DNA of 64,000 nt from an uncultured Lachnospiraceae bacterium (GTDB taxonomy: Bacteria > Bacillota > Clostridia > Lachnospirales > Lachnospiraceae), in the NCBI GenBank assembly GCA_947576945.1, contig CANPTH010000010.1, positions 1-64,000 of the forward strand. Direction: 5' to 3'. A program made the position numbers and the translations under genes. Below are positions 1 through 9,100 of this stretch, piece after piece; the first letter of the stretch is position 1; each line of letters begins with the position of its first letter. The notes under the pieces were generated by a model. The model saw only the letters and a program-made list of their open reading frames with translations, made no database searches and was not told the origin of the DNA.

Positions 1-36
1 TATATCTTATCACATAGCACAGGAATGTACAATTAA

Positions 37-360
37 TTAGAATGTATTATACTAGCGGAGTATGTCAGAGGGTGGATAAATTATTACAAACTTGCAGACA
101 TGAAAGGACTGATGACGGAGACAGATGAATGGCTCCGGCGCAGGATACGGGCAATCTATTGGAAACAATGGAAAAGGGTGAAGACGAGGTACCGAAATCT
201 AAGGGCGTTAAAGCTTGAGGAATGGCAGGTGCATCAGATAGCCAACAGCAGGAAGGGTTACTGGAGGACAGCGCAGATATTAAGTGTTGCCCTCACCAAT
301 AAAATAATAGCCAAGCTGGGTTATATCTCCATGCTTGACTATTATCTGAAAGTTGCGTGA
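37..360 (+). pseudogene. Group II intron maturase, C-terminal remnant
   Basis: The frame open after a stop at 34-36 encodes the end of an LtrA-type reverse transcriptase/maturase. It carries the family's C-terminal pattern (GWINYYKLADM, then DEWLRRRIR, YWKQWKR and the closing YISMLDYY). A full maturase has roughly 400-600 residues; only about 108 are here, and the reverse-transcriptase domain is absent. The in-frame stop just upstream suggests 5' truncation or a frameshift, although only 36 bases are visible on that side. Intron domains V and VI follow immediately, as in intact introns. It is very probably inactive. Confidence 0.8.
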
Positions 361-368
361 AAACTATT

Positions 369-446
369 GAACCGCTGTATACCGAACGGTACGTACAGTG
401 GTGTGGGAGGTCGGCTGCTCAACTAATGGGTAGCCTCCTACCCGAT
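369..446 (+). ncRNA. Group II intron domains V and VI, 3' intron end
   Basis: Positions 371-404 form a 34-nt domain V hairpin: ACCGCTGTA pairs with TACAGTGGT, with a CG bulge, an inner TACC/GGTA stem and a GAAC tetraloop. The CGC-type catalytic triad lies at its base. Domain VI follows (about 406-443), with GGAGG/CCTCC closing a stem that holds an unpaired A in AACTAAT. The intron should end at CCCGAT, near 446. This confirms the upstream frame as an intron remnant. Confidence 0.75.
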
Positions 447-486
447 ATGATCTGTATGCCTTTATTTGTGTGCTTCTTTGCCGTTT

Positions 487-1983
487 CTATCTTTCGGTGT
501 GTTCCTCATTGATATCCGGAAAGACAGAGAGGAGAGGCTTCACGTCCTGCCTGCGGATAACGCGGTCCACATAGTTTTTTGTAATACGCACGACGAGCGG
601 CGACAGGCAGAGCACGCCGATCAGGTTAGGCATGGCCATCAGCCCGTTAAAGGTGTCGGACAGATCCCAGGCCAGACTGAGGTTCATGGTGGCGCCCACG
701 TAGATGATGAGGATAAACACGATCTTGTAGGCGATGGTGGATTTTGTGCCGAATAAATATTCCCATGCCTTAGAGCCGTAATGACTCCAGCCAAGCACCG
801 TGGAGAAGGCAAACAGCAGGATCGAGACGGCGATGAACATCGGGCCGAAGGAGCCGAATATCGTGGCAAAGGCCTCGCCCACCAGGGCGGAGCCGGAGGC
901 TTCGCTTAAGACTGCGCCTGTCTCCAGATCTACAAGTCCGGACGAAAGAACGGAAAAGGCAGTCAGTGTGCAGACAACCATGGTGTCGGCAAACACTTCG
1001 AAAATACCCCACATACCCTGCCGGACAGGTTCTTTGACATTGGAATTGGAGTGCACCATCACGGAGGAACCAAGGCCCGCTTCGTTAGAGAACACACCCC
1101 GCTTCATGCCCCAGGTCAGGGCCAGCTTGACGCCGGAACCGACAATGCCGCCGCCCACGGCTTTTAAGCCGAAAGCGCCCTTGAAAATGGCGGAAAAGAC
1201 AGCGCCGCACTGTCCGATATTGGCTAAGAAGATGACAAGCGCGCCCAATATGTATGCAATGGCCATAAAGGGAACCAGTTTCTCAGTAACGGAGGCAATC
1301 CGTTTCAGGCCGCCGACAATGACCAGAGCCGCCAGGATCATAAGACCGATGCCCGTAGCCACGGTGGGAATGGAGAAGGCCGCTTCCATATTGGCGGCGA
1401 TGGAATTCACCTGACTCATATTGCCGATACCGAAGGAGGCCAGCAGACAGAATACGGAAAAGAGTACTGCCAGAACCGCGCCGATCTGCCTGCATCCCTT
1501 ATAGGAGCCAAGACCGTCTTTCAGATAATACATGGCGCCGCCGCACCACTCACCTTTCGTGTTCTTGCGGCGGTAATAGATGCCCAGCACATTTTCGGAA
1601 TAGTTGGTCATCATGCCGAAGAAAGCCACGATCCACATCCAGAAGATGGCGCCGGGGCCGCCGGCGATCAGCGCGCTGGCTACACCGACGATGTTGCCCG
1701 TTCCGATGGTGGCCGCCAGAGCCGTGCACAGCGACTGAAACTGGGAGATGGCTTTGTCCTCTTTGTCGGTGTGTTTCGTGATATGCCTGTCACGGAAGAT
1801 ACCGCCGATAGTATTCTGGAACCAGTGCCCGATATGGGACAGCTGGAAAAATCTGGTCAGCGCTGTCATCAGGATTCCCGTTCCCACCAACAGTACCAGC
1901 ATGGGGATTCCCCAGACGAAATTGTTGACGGCGCTGTTGACGCTGGTGACAGAATCAATAAGGCCTGCAAAAAATTCTTTCAA
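487..1983 (-). CDS. Sodium:alanine symporter (AGCS family)
   Basis: Polytopic inner-membrane protein of about 498 residues that should take up alanine or glycine with Na+. Family signs are the GTGNIVGVA motif near residue 100, the MWIVAFFGMMTNYSE segment, a GGAMYYL motif and about ten hydrophobic helices. The frame opens at GTG 2001, but that codon lies inside a strong AAGGAGGAG ribosome site; the TTG at 1983 is correctly spaced and is chosen as start. A promoter and an intrinsic terminator-like hairpin lie in the about 100-nt leader, so expression may be controlled by attenuation. The exact amino-acid substrate is inferred from the family. Confidence 0.9.
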   Translation of the reverse strand: MKEFFAGLIDSVTSVNSAVNNFVWGIPMLVLLVGTGILMTALTRFFQLSHIGHWFQNTIGGIFRDRHITKHTDKEDKAISQFQSLCTALAATIGTGNIVGVASALIAGGPGAIFWMWIVAFFGMMTNYSENVLGIYYRRKNTKGEWCGGAMYYLKDGLGSYKGCRQIGAVLAVLFSVFCLLASFGIGNMSQVNSIAANMEAAFSIPTVATGIGLMILAALVIVGGLKRIASVTEKLVPFMAIAYILGALVIFLANIGQCGAVFSAIFKGAFGLKAVGGGIVGSGVKLALTWGMKRGVFSNEAGLGSSVMVHSNSNVKEPVRQGMWGIFEVFADTMVVCTLTAFSVLSSGLVDLETGAVLSEASGSALVGEAFATIFGSFGPMFIAVSILLFAFSTVLGWSHYGSKAWEYLFGTKSTIAYKIVFILIIYVGATMNLSLAWDLSDTFNGLMAMPNLIGVLCLSPLVVRITKNYVDRVIRRQDVKPLLSVFPDINEEHTER

Positions 1984-2009
1984 AATAATCTCCTCCTTCA
2001 CCGTTTCCG

Positions 2010-2045
2010 TAAAAAAGCGCAGACATGACAGAAGATGTCTGCGCT
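2010..2045 (-). terminator. Leader terminator/attenuator of the symporter gene
   Basis: On the minus strand AGCGCAGACAT pairs perfectly with ATGTCTGCGCT around an 8-nt loop and is followed by six U residues. The hairpin lies between the predicted start of transcription (about 2085) and the symporter's ribosome site, so it can only act on the leader transcript. A CTTTCCG segment before it can pair with CGGAAACGG after it, which is a possible alternative fold. Confidence 0.65.
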
Positions 2046-2091
2046 GACATTTCGGAAAGTATTTGGTTCAATGCTTAAAATTCACTTTTAC

Positions 2092-2120
2092 AGTATAGCA
2101 CAGTAAAGTGTTACGGGCAA
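2092..2120 (-). promoter_or_regulatory. Sigma-A-type promoter of the symporter gene
   Basis: On the minus strand TTGCCC (2120-2115) and TATACT (2097-2092) are separated by 17 bases. Transcription would start near 2085, giving a leader of about 100 nt. Confidence 0.55.
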
Positions 2121-2172
2121 GAAAAAATGTATACATGCATATTTGGATGTAATACAGAGTTGCATTTTGTCC

Positions 2173-2212
2173 GTTCATGAATTGTTCATATTTAATTTAA
2201 AAAAACTTCATG
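2173..2212 (+). promoter_or_regulatory. 11-bp-phased TTCA direct repeats, copy 1
   Basis: TTCA-type cores start at 2174, 2185, 2196 (TTTA) and 2207, exactly one helical turn apart. Such arrays are typical of OmpR/PhoB-family response regulators; the GTTCAT core with 11-bp period resembles PHO boxes. The last repeat lies about 37 bp before the -10 element at 2244-2249, whose -35 (ATTCTT) is poor, consistent with an activator-dependent promoter. The regulator's identity is inferred. Confidence 0.5.
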
Positions 2213-2255
2213 CAGGTAACATTCTTTAGACATTTCTCATGCGTATACTAAGACC

Positions 2256-2370
2256 ATAAGATAACAACAAGGCAACACAACAAACCGACAACATCAAGTT
2301 TACTGATTAACTAAAACTTTTTCATAATAATGCCAGGTAGAGTTCGCTCTGCCTGGCATCCTCCCTTTTC
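2256..2370 (+). ncRNA. Candidate small RNA, copy 1
   Basis: Predicted transcript of about 115 nt. It has a TATACT -10 element at 2244-2249 and an intrinsic terminator at 2330-2359 (13-bp stem ATGCCAGGTAGAG/CTCTGCCTGGCAT with a UUCG loop), followed by CCTCCCTTTTC. There is no convincing reading frame. The body is A/C-rich and mostly unstructured, and the tail contains a CCUCCC stretch complementary to Shine-Dalgarno sequences. A nearly identical unit lies 238 bp downstream. No known RNA family was recognised. Confidence 0.5.
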
Positions 2371-2410
2371 AGGGGCAAGGAAGATCAGGGAGGCAGGAGT
2401 TTTGAAGCGT

Positions 2411-2450
2411 GTTCATGAACTGTTCAAAAATGCTTCAAAAAAACTTCACG
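2411..2450 (+). promoter_or_regulatory. 11-bp-phased TTCA direct repeats, copy 2
   Basis: TTCA cores start at 2412, 2423, 2434 and 2445, with perfect 11-bp spacing. The last lies 37 bp before the -10 element TATACT at 2482-2487, the same geometry as copy 1. Between the copies the repeat cores and phase are kept while the intervening bases differ (for example CTTCAAAA here against ATTTAAAA), which suggests selection for the binding site. Confidence 0.5.
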
Positions 2451-2493
2451 CAGGTAACATTCTTTAGACATTTCTCGCGCGTATACTAAGACC

Positions 2494-2608
2494 ATAAGAT
2501 AACAACAGGTCAATGCAACAAGCCGACAACATCATGATTGCTGATTAACTAAAACTTTTTCATAATAATGCCAGGTAGAGTTCGCTCTGCCTGGCATCCT
2601 CCCTTTTC
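2494..2608 (+). ncRNA. Candidate small RNA, copy 2
   Basis: Second copy of the small-RNA-like unit. The segment from the -10 element to the terminator is almost identical to copy 1; the few differences fall in the central A/C-rich part. The terminator hairpin (2568-2597, UUCG loop) and the CCTCCC tail are identical. The downstream carboxypeptidase gene has its own promoter, so this is not simply its leader. Confidence 0.5.
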
Positions 2609-2675
2609 AGGGATATATTTTTCGTATGTTTTTGTAAAATAAAGATAAACTATAGAGGAAAGGGTTTTATTCCGG

Positions 2676-2704
2676 TTGACTTCTATCCTTAACCTTTCTA
2701 TAAT
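2676..2704 (+). promoter_or_regulatory. Sigma-A promoter of the carboxypeptidase gene
   Basis: TTGACT (2676-2681) and a perfect TATAAT (2699-2704) are separated by 17 bp. Transcription would begin about 42 bp before the ATG at 2754. Confidence 0.75.
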
Positions 2705-2753
2705 TTAGAAGAAATTATTGGCACAATAGTATCATTTTTTCGGAGAAATATTA

Positions 2754-4046
2754 ATGACAGGATCATATTTTGAAGATATAGAAGATGGCGAGACAGAAAA
2801 TAAAGAAACAGAGGACCTCGACAGCAGAGAAGTAGAATATTCAGATGACGCAGAAGAAATCGAAAGTATAGAGGAGTTTGGAGAAGAAGATTACAGAGAA
2901 TACTTTGCCCGCTATGAGGAGCGGAAGCGTATACGGTCTGCCCGGCAGCGGCGGATGAGAAAACAACGCGTCTGGAAGCGCTGTCTGTGTCTGGGGGCGC
3001 TTGGTGTCATTATGGGCATTATGATCATGGTCAGGGCGCTCGGTGGAAAACCGGAGGCGGAAGAGATGCAGAATCGGCTGCAGGCAGTCAACAATGTGCA
3101 GCCTGCTGGCGGCGACAGCCTGAGGGTAACCGGCGGGGTACAGGGCGGAACAGAGGAGGGCGGCGACGGCGCTGACAGCGAAATCGATACGGCGGCGACG
3201 AAAACGAATCAGGACAAGCCTGTTTACAGTTTTACATCCGCACCGAATATTACGGGTATCTACAGTGAGGAAGTGATCAGCAGCCATGCGATCCTGGTTG
3301 ACGAGAGTACGGATACGATTGTTGCAGCGAAGGGGGCAGACGAGAGGATCTATCCGGCATCCATGACGAAGGTATTGACGGTACTGGTGGCTGCGGAGCA
3401 GATCGCGGAGGAGGATCTGGATGATACCTTCACCATGACGCTGGAGATTACGGATTATGCCTATGTGAATGACTGCAGCGCCGTTGGATTTCTGGATGGA
3501 GAAAGGGTGACGGTGCGGGATCTTTTCTACGGAACCGTGCTGCCTTCCGGTGGGGATGCCGCACTGGGACTTGCGGTTTATACAGCGGGTTCGCAGGAGG
3601 CGTTTGTGGAGATGATGAATGCGAAACTGGAGGAGCTTGGGCTGGGAAACAGCGCACATTTTACGAATTGTATAGGACTTTTTGATGAAAATCATTATTG
3701 CACTGTTTATGATATGGCTGTTATCATGAAAGCCGCCATACAGAACGACCTGTGCAAAGAGGTATTGTCTGCGCATACCTATACGACCAGAGCTACGGCC
3801 GAACATCCGGAGGGCATTACCATTTCCAACTGGTTCCTGCGCAAGATCGAGGATAAGGACACGGGTGGCGAAGTGCTGTGCGGAAAGACCGGTTATGTAG
3901 TCCAGTCTAAGAACTGTGCCGTGAGCTATGGCACTTCCGCGGGCGGAACGCCTTATATCTGCGTGACTGCGGGGTCCACCAGCGGATGGCGGTGTATTTA
4001 TGACCATGTGGAAATCTATAACAGATATGTGCCAACAGGAGGATAA
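2754..4046 (+). CDS. Serine D-alanyl-D-alanine carboxypeptidase (S11, PBP5-type)
   Basis: Trims the terminal D-Ala of peptidoglycan stem peptides. Motifs are SMTK (Ser203 nucleophile, Lys206), SGGD at 265-268 and KTG at 378-380. The second motif reads S-G-G rather than the usual S-x-N. Unlike classical enzymes anchored by a C-terminal helix, this one has a very acidic cytoplasmic N-terminus (about 60 residues), a basic stretch and one membrane helix near residues 77-96, then a Gly/Thr-rich linker to the external catalytic domain. The ATG at 2754 follows a GGAGA site. The sigma-A promoter directly upstream suggests constitutive expression as a single gene. Confidence 0.88.
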   Translation: MTGSYFEDIEDGETENKETEDLDSREVEYSDDAEEIESIEEFGEEDYREYFARYEERKRIRSARQRRMRKQRVWKRCLCLGALGVIMGIMIMVRALGGKPEAEEMQNRLQAVNNVQPAGGDSLRVTGGVQGGTEEGGDGADSEIDTAATKTNQDKPVYSFTSAPNITGIYSEEVISSHAILVDESTDTIVAAKGADERIYPASMTKVLTVLVAAEQIAEEDLDDTFTMTLEITDYAYVNDCSAVGFLDGERVTVRDLFYGTVLPSGGDAALGLAVYTAGSQEAFVEMMNAKLEELGLGNSAHFTNCIGLFDENHYCTVYDMAVIMKAAIQNDLCKEVLSAHTYTTRATAEHPEGITISNWFLRKIEDKDTGGEVLCGKTGYVVQSKNCAVSYGTSAGGTPYICVTAGSTSGWRCIYDHVEIYNRYVPTGG

Positions 4047-4074
4047 CGGGATTCAGATCCTGCAGGCTGAAAAG

Positions 4075-4103
4075 AGCCGCACCGGTATTGTGCCGGGGCG
4101 GCT
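4075..4103. terminator. Possible hairpin between convergent genes
   Basis: AGCCGC pairs with GCGGCT around a second short CCGG pairing. It lies between the ends of the carboxypeptidase and cyclophilin genes, where a terminator is expected, but there is no clear T-run on either side. Confidence 0.3.
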
Positions 4104-4131
4104 TGAAATATTCTGTATGTCAAAACAGCAT

Positions 4132-4656
4132 TTACTGAAGTTTTTCCGGTTCCGGATATTCTACGCCGAACGTATCAACCGTGACAGTCTTCATGATCTG
4201 GTCTTCCAATGGCCTGTCGGAATAATCGGTAGCCGTCTCGGCAATCCTGTCCACCACATCCATTCCCTCGGTTACCTTGCCAAAAGCAGCATATGCGCCG
4301 TCTAAGTGCGGGCTGGTCTTGTGCATGAGGAAAAACTGGCTTCCCGCTGAGTCAGGATGCATGCTTCTGGCCATGGAGAGGACGCCGGGAGTGTGCTTTA
4401 AATCGTTGGGAAATCCGTTCTGTGCGAATTCGCCGCGGATGGAATAGCCCGGGCCGCCCATGCCGTTACCCTCAGGGTCGCCGCCCTGGATCATAAAGCC
4501 CTTGATGACTCTGTGAAAGATCAGGCCGTCATAGAAATGCTTCTGGATCAGGCTGATAAAATTGTTGACGGAAGCGGGGGCAATCTCCGGATAAAGCTCG
4601 GCTTTGATGACGTCACCGTTTTCCATCGTAAAGGTTACAAGTGGATTTTGTGCCAT
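4132..4656 (-). CDS. Peptidyl-prolyl cis-trans isomerase (cyclophilin type)
   Basis: A 174-residue cytoplasmic cyclophilin that speeds proline isomerisation in protein folding. The whole protein is one cyclophilin domain with the hallmark segments YDGLIFHRVIKGFMIQGGDP (active-site Arg in FHRV), GSQFFLMH and LDGAYAAFGKV. There is no signal peptide or lipobox. An AAAGGA site precedes the ATG at 4656. It is a single gene converging on the carboxypeptidase gene. Confidence 0.93.
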   Translation of the reverse strand: MAQNPLVTFTMENGDVIKAELYPEIAPASVNNFISLIQKHFYDGLIFHRVIKGFMIQGGDPEGNGMGGPGYSIRGEFAQNGFPNDLKHTPGVLSMARSMHPDSAGSQFFLMHKTSPHLDGAYAAFGKVTEGMDVVDRIAETATDYSDRPLEDQIMKTVTVDTFGVEYPEPEKLQ

Positions 4657-5022
4657 ATTTCTAAGTCCTTTCTTAAAATGTATGATTTCGTTTGTATATT
4701 TTTCCTATCTATTATATTATTATATATAAGAAAATACAAATAAAAAATAGGGATATACAGATAGAGTAACAGTTTGAGCGGAATGGCCGGGCATGTATTA
4801 CTGCGGAGCCAGAATCGGAACTGTTACTGCCGGACAGGAAATTATGCAAGAGCATGATTCTCATGCGACCCGCTGACCTATGGTGCGCCGCAGGATGGAA
4901 ATTGACTGTAAAGAACGAGACGTGGAAGAGCCATCGCGATGCGATCTTGAATGGCTGAGTGGCTGGATGGATGTGACGGGGAAAGGAGTTGAACCGTCAT
5001 GTAAGATGAGTGGGGTGGGATT
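4657..5022. other. Intergenic region without a recognised gene
   Basis: Contains the divergent upstream regions of the leftward cyclophilin and the rightward GNAT gene. The first 85 bp are AT-rich and probably hold the cyclophilin promoter. No convincing reading frame, RNA or repeat is seen in the rest. Confidence 0.5.
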
Positions 5023-5943
5023 ATGCTGAGGAAAGTGGTTTTTGCATTGAAAGATGGGACGGGAAATCGATTACAGTTATCGTTGCGCAGCCTGATCCAG
5101 GAGTTGAAACAGCATGAAGTGGAGGTGGCGTATGCCATCTGCCTGGAGGATAGAAGGGAGACGACGCGAAGCGGTGCCGCTGTATGCAGTAAAGACTGTC
5201 TGTTAAAGAAGCATGGCAGTATCTGTGCGGCTGATCAGGAGGAGCCGGATACATTGTATATTACGGATTCTTCCATACAGTACAGGATCTGGAAGCAGTA
5301 TGGGAAATATGTACTGCCCTACAGGCATCAGTGGAATCAGGAGGATGTCTTTGCGGGCGCGGAATATATGATAGAGCGTCTGGAAGAGGTGGATTACGAA
5401 GTGGTTGACATGGCCTACCGCCGGCTGGCCGGAATTCCATGGGAGATCTTCAAGACAGAGCGTTGTATCGTGCGGGAGACGATTGTGGAGGACGTGGACA
5501 GCCTGTACGGTATTTACGAAGAGCCGGCCATTACGGAGTATATGGAAGATCTATATAAGGATCGGGACGAAGAGATCGCCTACATAAAGGATTACCGAAG
5601 AAGAATGTATGGCTTCTACGGCTATGGTATCTGGAGCGTATTGTCCAGGCGGGACGGACAGGTGATCGGACGGGCCGGGATCAGCTGGCGGGAGGAATTT
5701 GATGTACCGGAGCTGGGATTTGTGATCGGAGTGCCGTGGCAGCGTCAGGGATACGCTTATGAAGTGTGCAGCGCGATTCTGCGTTACGCCTGGAAGGACA
5801 TCGGTTTTAAGCAGATTCAGGCGCTTGTCATGGAACACAATGAGAAGTCTTCCGCGCTGTGCCGGAAGCTGGGGTTTGAGGATAACGGAATCACGGTACT
5901 GGAGAATGTGCGGTATATTCTATATAAAATGCAGTTGAATTAA
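5023..5943 (+). CDS. GNAT N-acetyltransferase with an extra N-terminal domain
   Basis: The C-terminal half (about residues 145-306) is a RimJ/RimL-like GNAT fold. It has the typical start (FKTERCIVRE), the strand ELGFVIGVPWQRQGYAYE holding the acetyl-CoA loop (QRQGYA, standing for Q/RxxGxG/A), and the late HNEKSSALCRKLGF motif. The N-terminal about 140 residues contain TLYITDSS and a block around FAGAEYMIE that looks like the remnant of a HAD-like hydrolase domain fused to GNATs in related bacteria. The substrate cannot be told. Start ATG 5023 follows a GGGGTGGGA site. It stands alone. Confidence 0.75.
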   Translation: MLRKVVFALKDGTGNRLQLSLRSLIQELKQHEVEVAYAICLEDRRETTRSGAAVCSKDCLLKKHGSICAADQEEPDTLYITDSSIQYRIWKQYGKYVLPYRHQWNQEDVFAGAEYMIERLEEVDYEVVDMAYRRLAGIPWEIFKTERCIVRETIVEDVDSLYGIYEEPAITEYMEDLYKDRDEEIAYIKDYRRRMYGFYGYGIWSVLSRRDGQVIGRAGISWREEFDVPELGFVIGVPWQRQGYAYEVCSAILRYAWKDIGFKQIQALVMEHNEKSSALCRKLGFEDNGITVLENVRYILYKMQLN

Positions 5944-6195
5944 AACTGTAATTGCGCCATGCGGCGAAGAGCAGGAGAGGGAAACAGCGGCGGGGCAGTT
6001 TTCTGCATTATAATAGCTCGTGTTATTGTTTGATACAGGACAAATAACAGGTGTAATTTTACGATATATACGAACGAGGACTACCGCATTTTTTGGGATG
6101 CAATCTGAAATGCTTTAGTGTATAATAGGCCTGTAACAGCAGTTATATAAAGTAAAAGAGTTATTTGTTTTGGAGAGTGAGGAGGACAGACAGCA

Positions 6196-9100
6196 TTGAA
6201 AAGCAGATTTTTGATCGCATTGGTAACGTTAGGTATGATTCTGCAGTCTTTTACTGTGCCGGTTCTGGCGGCGGAGTATGGACGGACAGATTTTGCGGTT
6301 GAGCAGCCGGCGGGTGCAGAGAATCTGTCTGACGCGGAGGAATCAACCGATCCGGAAAATCCGGCGGATGCAGAGAATCCGTCCGATAACGAGAAACCAT
6401 CGGATGGGGAGAAGCCGTCTGAGCCGGAGAATCCCTCGGACTCGGAAGAGCCGTCCGATAACGAGAAACCATCGGATGGGGAGAAGCCGTCTGAGCCGGA
6501 GAATCCCTCGGATCCGGAAGAGCCGTCCGATGCGGAAGACCCTGCTGATGGGGAGAAACCGTCTGATAACGAGTCTCCCTCTGATCCGGAAGACTCGTCC
6601 GATGGGGAAGAGCCTTCCGACGCGGAAGAACCGTCTGATGCGGAAGAACCGGCCGATCCGGAGGAACCCACAGATTCTGATCCGGAGCAGCTGTTGGAGG
6701 AGGAGGCCCGAAATCAGTCATTATCGGCGGATGAGGAGCTGGAGACGGAATCTGTCAGCGGCGGAGAGGGTGTATATCAGGAAGGCTCCTTTACGGTTCT
6801 TGGGGAGGGAGAGTCCGACAGTTCGATATCCGGATACAGAGATCCGCTGCTTTCAGAGAGCGACCGGGCGGATGCGGAGGAATACCTGTACCGCCAGATG
6901 CTGGCCAGGAACAGCACAATCAGTATGCAGAAATATAATATTACGAGACAGGAAGCCGCCGGCTTTATATCCGGGGTGATCAATGAGCATCCCGAATTAT
7001 ACTTTATATCCGGGTTCAGCTACACTTATACGACAACAACTCAAATGCTGGTGGCTGTTAAACCAAATTATCTGAGTGGATTTGATGACAATACTTTCTG
7101 GGTAATGGTAGAAGATGCACTGTCTACAGTCGACGATAATATGTCAGATTTGGAAAAGGCCATCGCCCTGCACGATTATATTGTGATAAACTGTGAATAC
7201 GATTATGAAAATTATCTGGCCAATAAGCTGCCCAGAGAGGTGTACAGCGCTTATGGAGTCTTTGTCAACCGCAAGGCTGTATGTCAGGGATATGCGCTTG
7301 CCTATAAACTATTGTTGAACCGGGTGGGAATAGAGTGCTATATGGTGAGCAGCAGTGCGATGAACCATGCCTGGAATCTGGTTAAACTGGACGGACAGTA
7401 TTATCAGGTGGACACAACATGGGATGACCCTGTATGGGATCGGCTGGGACTGGTTGGCCACAACTATATGTTTCTCAGTGATGAGGTGTTTCGGACCGAA
7501 TCTGATGTAAGGAGCGACCATTATGACTGGGTGATCACCAAAGGAAGCCTGACGGTGGATCTGAAAGCGGAAAGCACCAGATTTGACAATGAATTCTGGA
7601 TCGGCTGTAAATCGCCATTTATTCTGGATAATGGCAGGTGTTATTACATAGAATCCAGCGGAAATTACAGTGGTTATGGAATCATCAAGGAGAGAGAGCT
7701 GTCGACAGGGACGGAATCGACTCTGTTAAATCCGATTGGCCGTTGGACGTCAGCAAACGGCGGGTATTGGAAGGGAGCTTATTCCGGCTTGTTTGCCATA
7801 GGCGACAGGCTCTATTATAACACGCCGACAAACATATGCAGTATTCCGCTTGAGGGCGGTGAGGCGCAGACGGAGACAGATCTGCTGTCAGATGGAAACA
7901 AATATGTATATGGAGTTGCTTTCCGGCAGGGAAAGATCGATTATGTTCTGAAAACGTCACCCAACGATCAGACAGGAGATATCCGTCCGGCAGCTTTAAA
8001 GCAGGATGTGCAGGTGCCGGTGACAAAGATCGTTCTGGATCGTGAGGAAATCGCAATGAAGGCCGGGGATACTGCACAACTGAGCGCTACGATTTATCCC
8101 AGCTACGGGAATCATACGGAAGTTACCTGGACTTCCGATGATGAGACGGTGGCGACGGTAAAGTCAGGCCTGATCACAGCCGTGGAGGAAGGAAGCTGTA
8201 CCATTACGGCATCTGCAGGAGGAAAAAGTGCGGTGTGCCAGGTACTGGTAACAGGCAAACCACGCAGGCCGGTGTTCTCTGCGACAGGGACAGTTGACAA
8301 GGGAAGCCAGGTGACAATAAGCGCAGATCCCTATACAACGATATATTACACAACCAACGGCAAAACACCGGAGCTTTCTGACCAGAAGACAACATTTCAG
8401 TATAAGGCGCCTATTACGATCAATGAAGATATAACCATTAAGGCAATCGCGGTTTCCGATCATGATAAAACACTTGTCAGTGATACAGCCGAAGGAAAGT
8501 TTATTGCATGTACCAATCTGCTGACTCTGGAAACAGACATGGTGACTTTGACGGAAGGGGAAGAACAGATCATTGCCATTCGGGAACTTCCCACGACAAG
8601 ATCGGCGGAAGATGTGCGATGGACATCGGCAGATACCAGGATTGCTGCGGTCGACAGGAATGGTAAACTCAAGGCGCTGTTGGAAGGGGAGACTGCTGTC
8701 ACTGCTGAGGTGGAAGATCATAAAGGGGAAAAAGTTACGGCCGTCTGTAAGGTGACCGTGGAGGCGCCTGTCTATCAGGTTACCTTTACAGGATTTCGGG
8801 ATCGAGTGATCAAGACAGAGCAGGTGAAAGCCAGACGTAATGCGACGCCGCCCAGATATAACAGCGAGAAACCGGAAGAATCGGATTTCAGGTTCCCGGA
8901 AGGATACCGGTTTACCGGCTGGGAAGGGAACTATGAGCATATCCTGCAGGACACGGTGATCAGGGCCGGATATGAATTGATTCCGTATAAGATCACCTAT
9001 GAGCTGAATGGCGGCGAGAATGCGGCAGGAAACCCCGCGACATACACGGTTGAGAGTGAGGATATCCAGCTTGCGCCTGCCGGGCAGAAAGAAGGCTGCC

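Noticed and set aside
2841-4007. Minus-strand frame of 388 codons
   Set aside because: It is opposite the carboxypeptidase gene with its three active-site motifs and upstream sigma-A promoter; the antisense frame has no start context.
6081-6671. Minus-strand Ser/Gly-rich open frame opposite the acidic segment (similar ones at 14122-14766, 30351-30671 and 34974-35273)
   Set aside because: These are antisense images of Glu/Asp/Pro codon repeats; they have no ribosome site and the plus-strand gene has a clear signal peptide and start.
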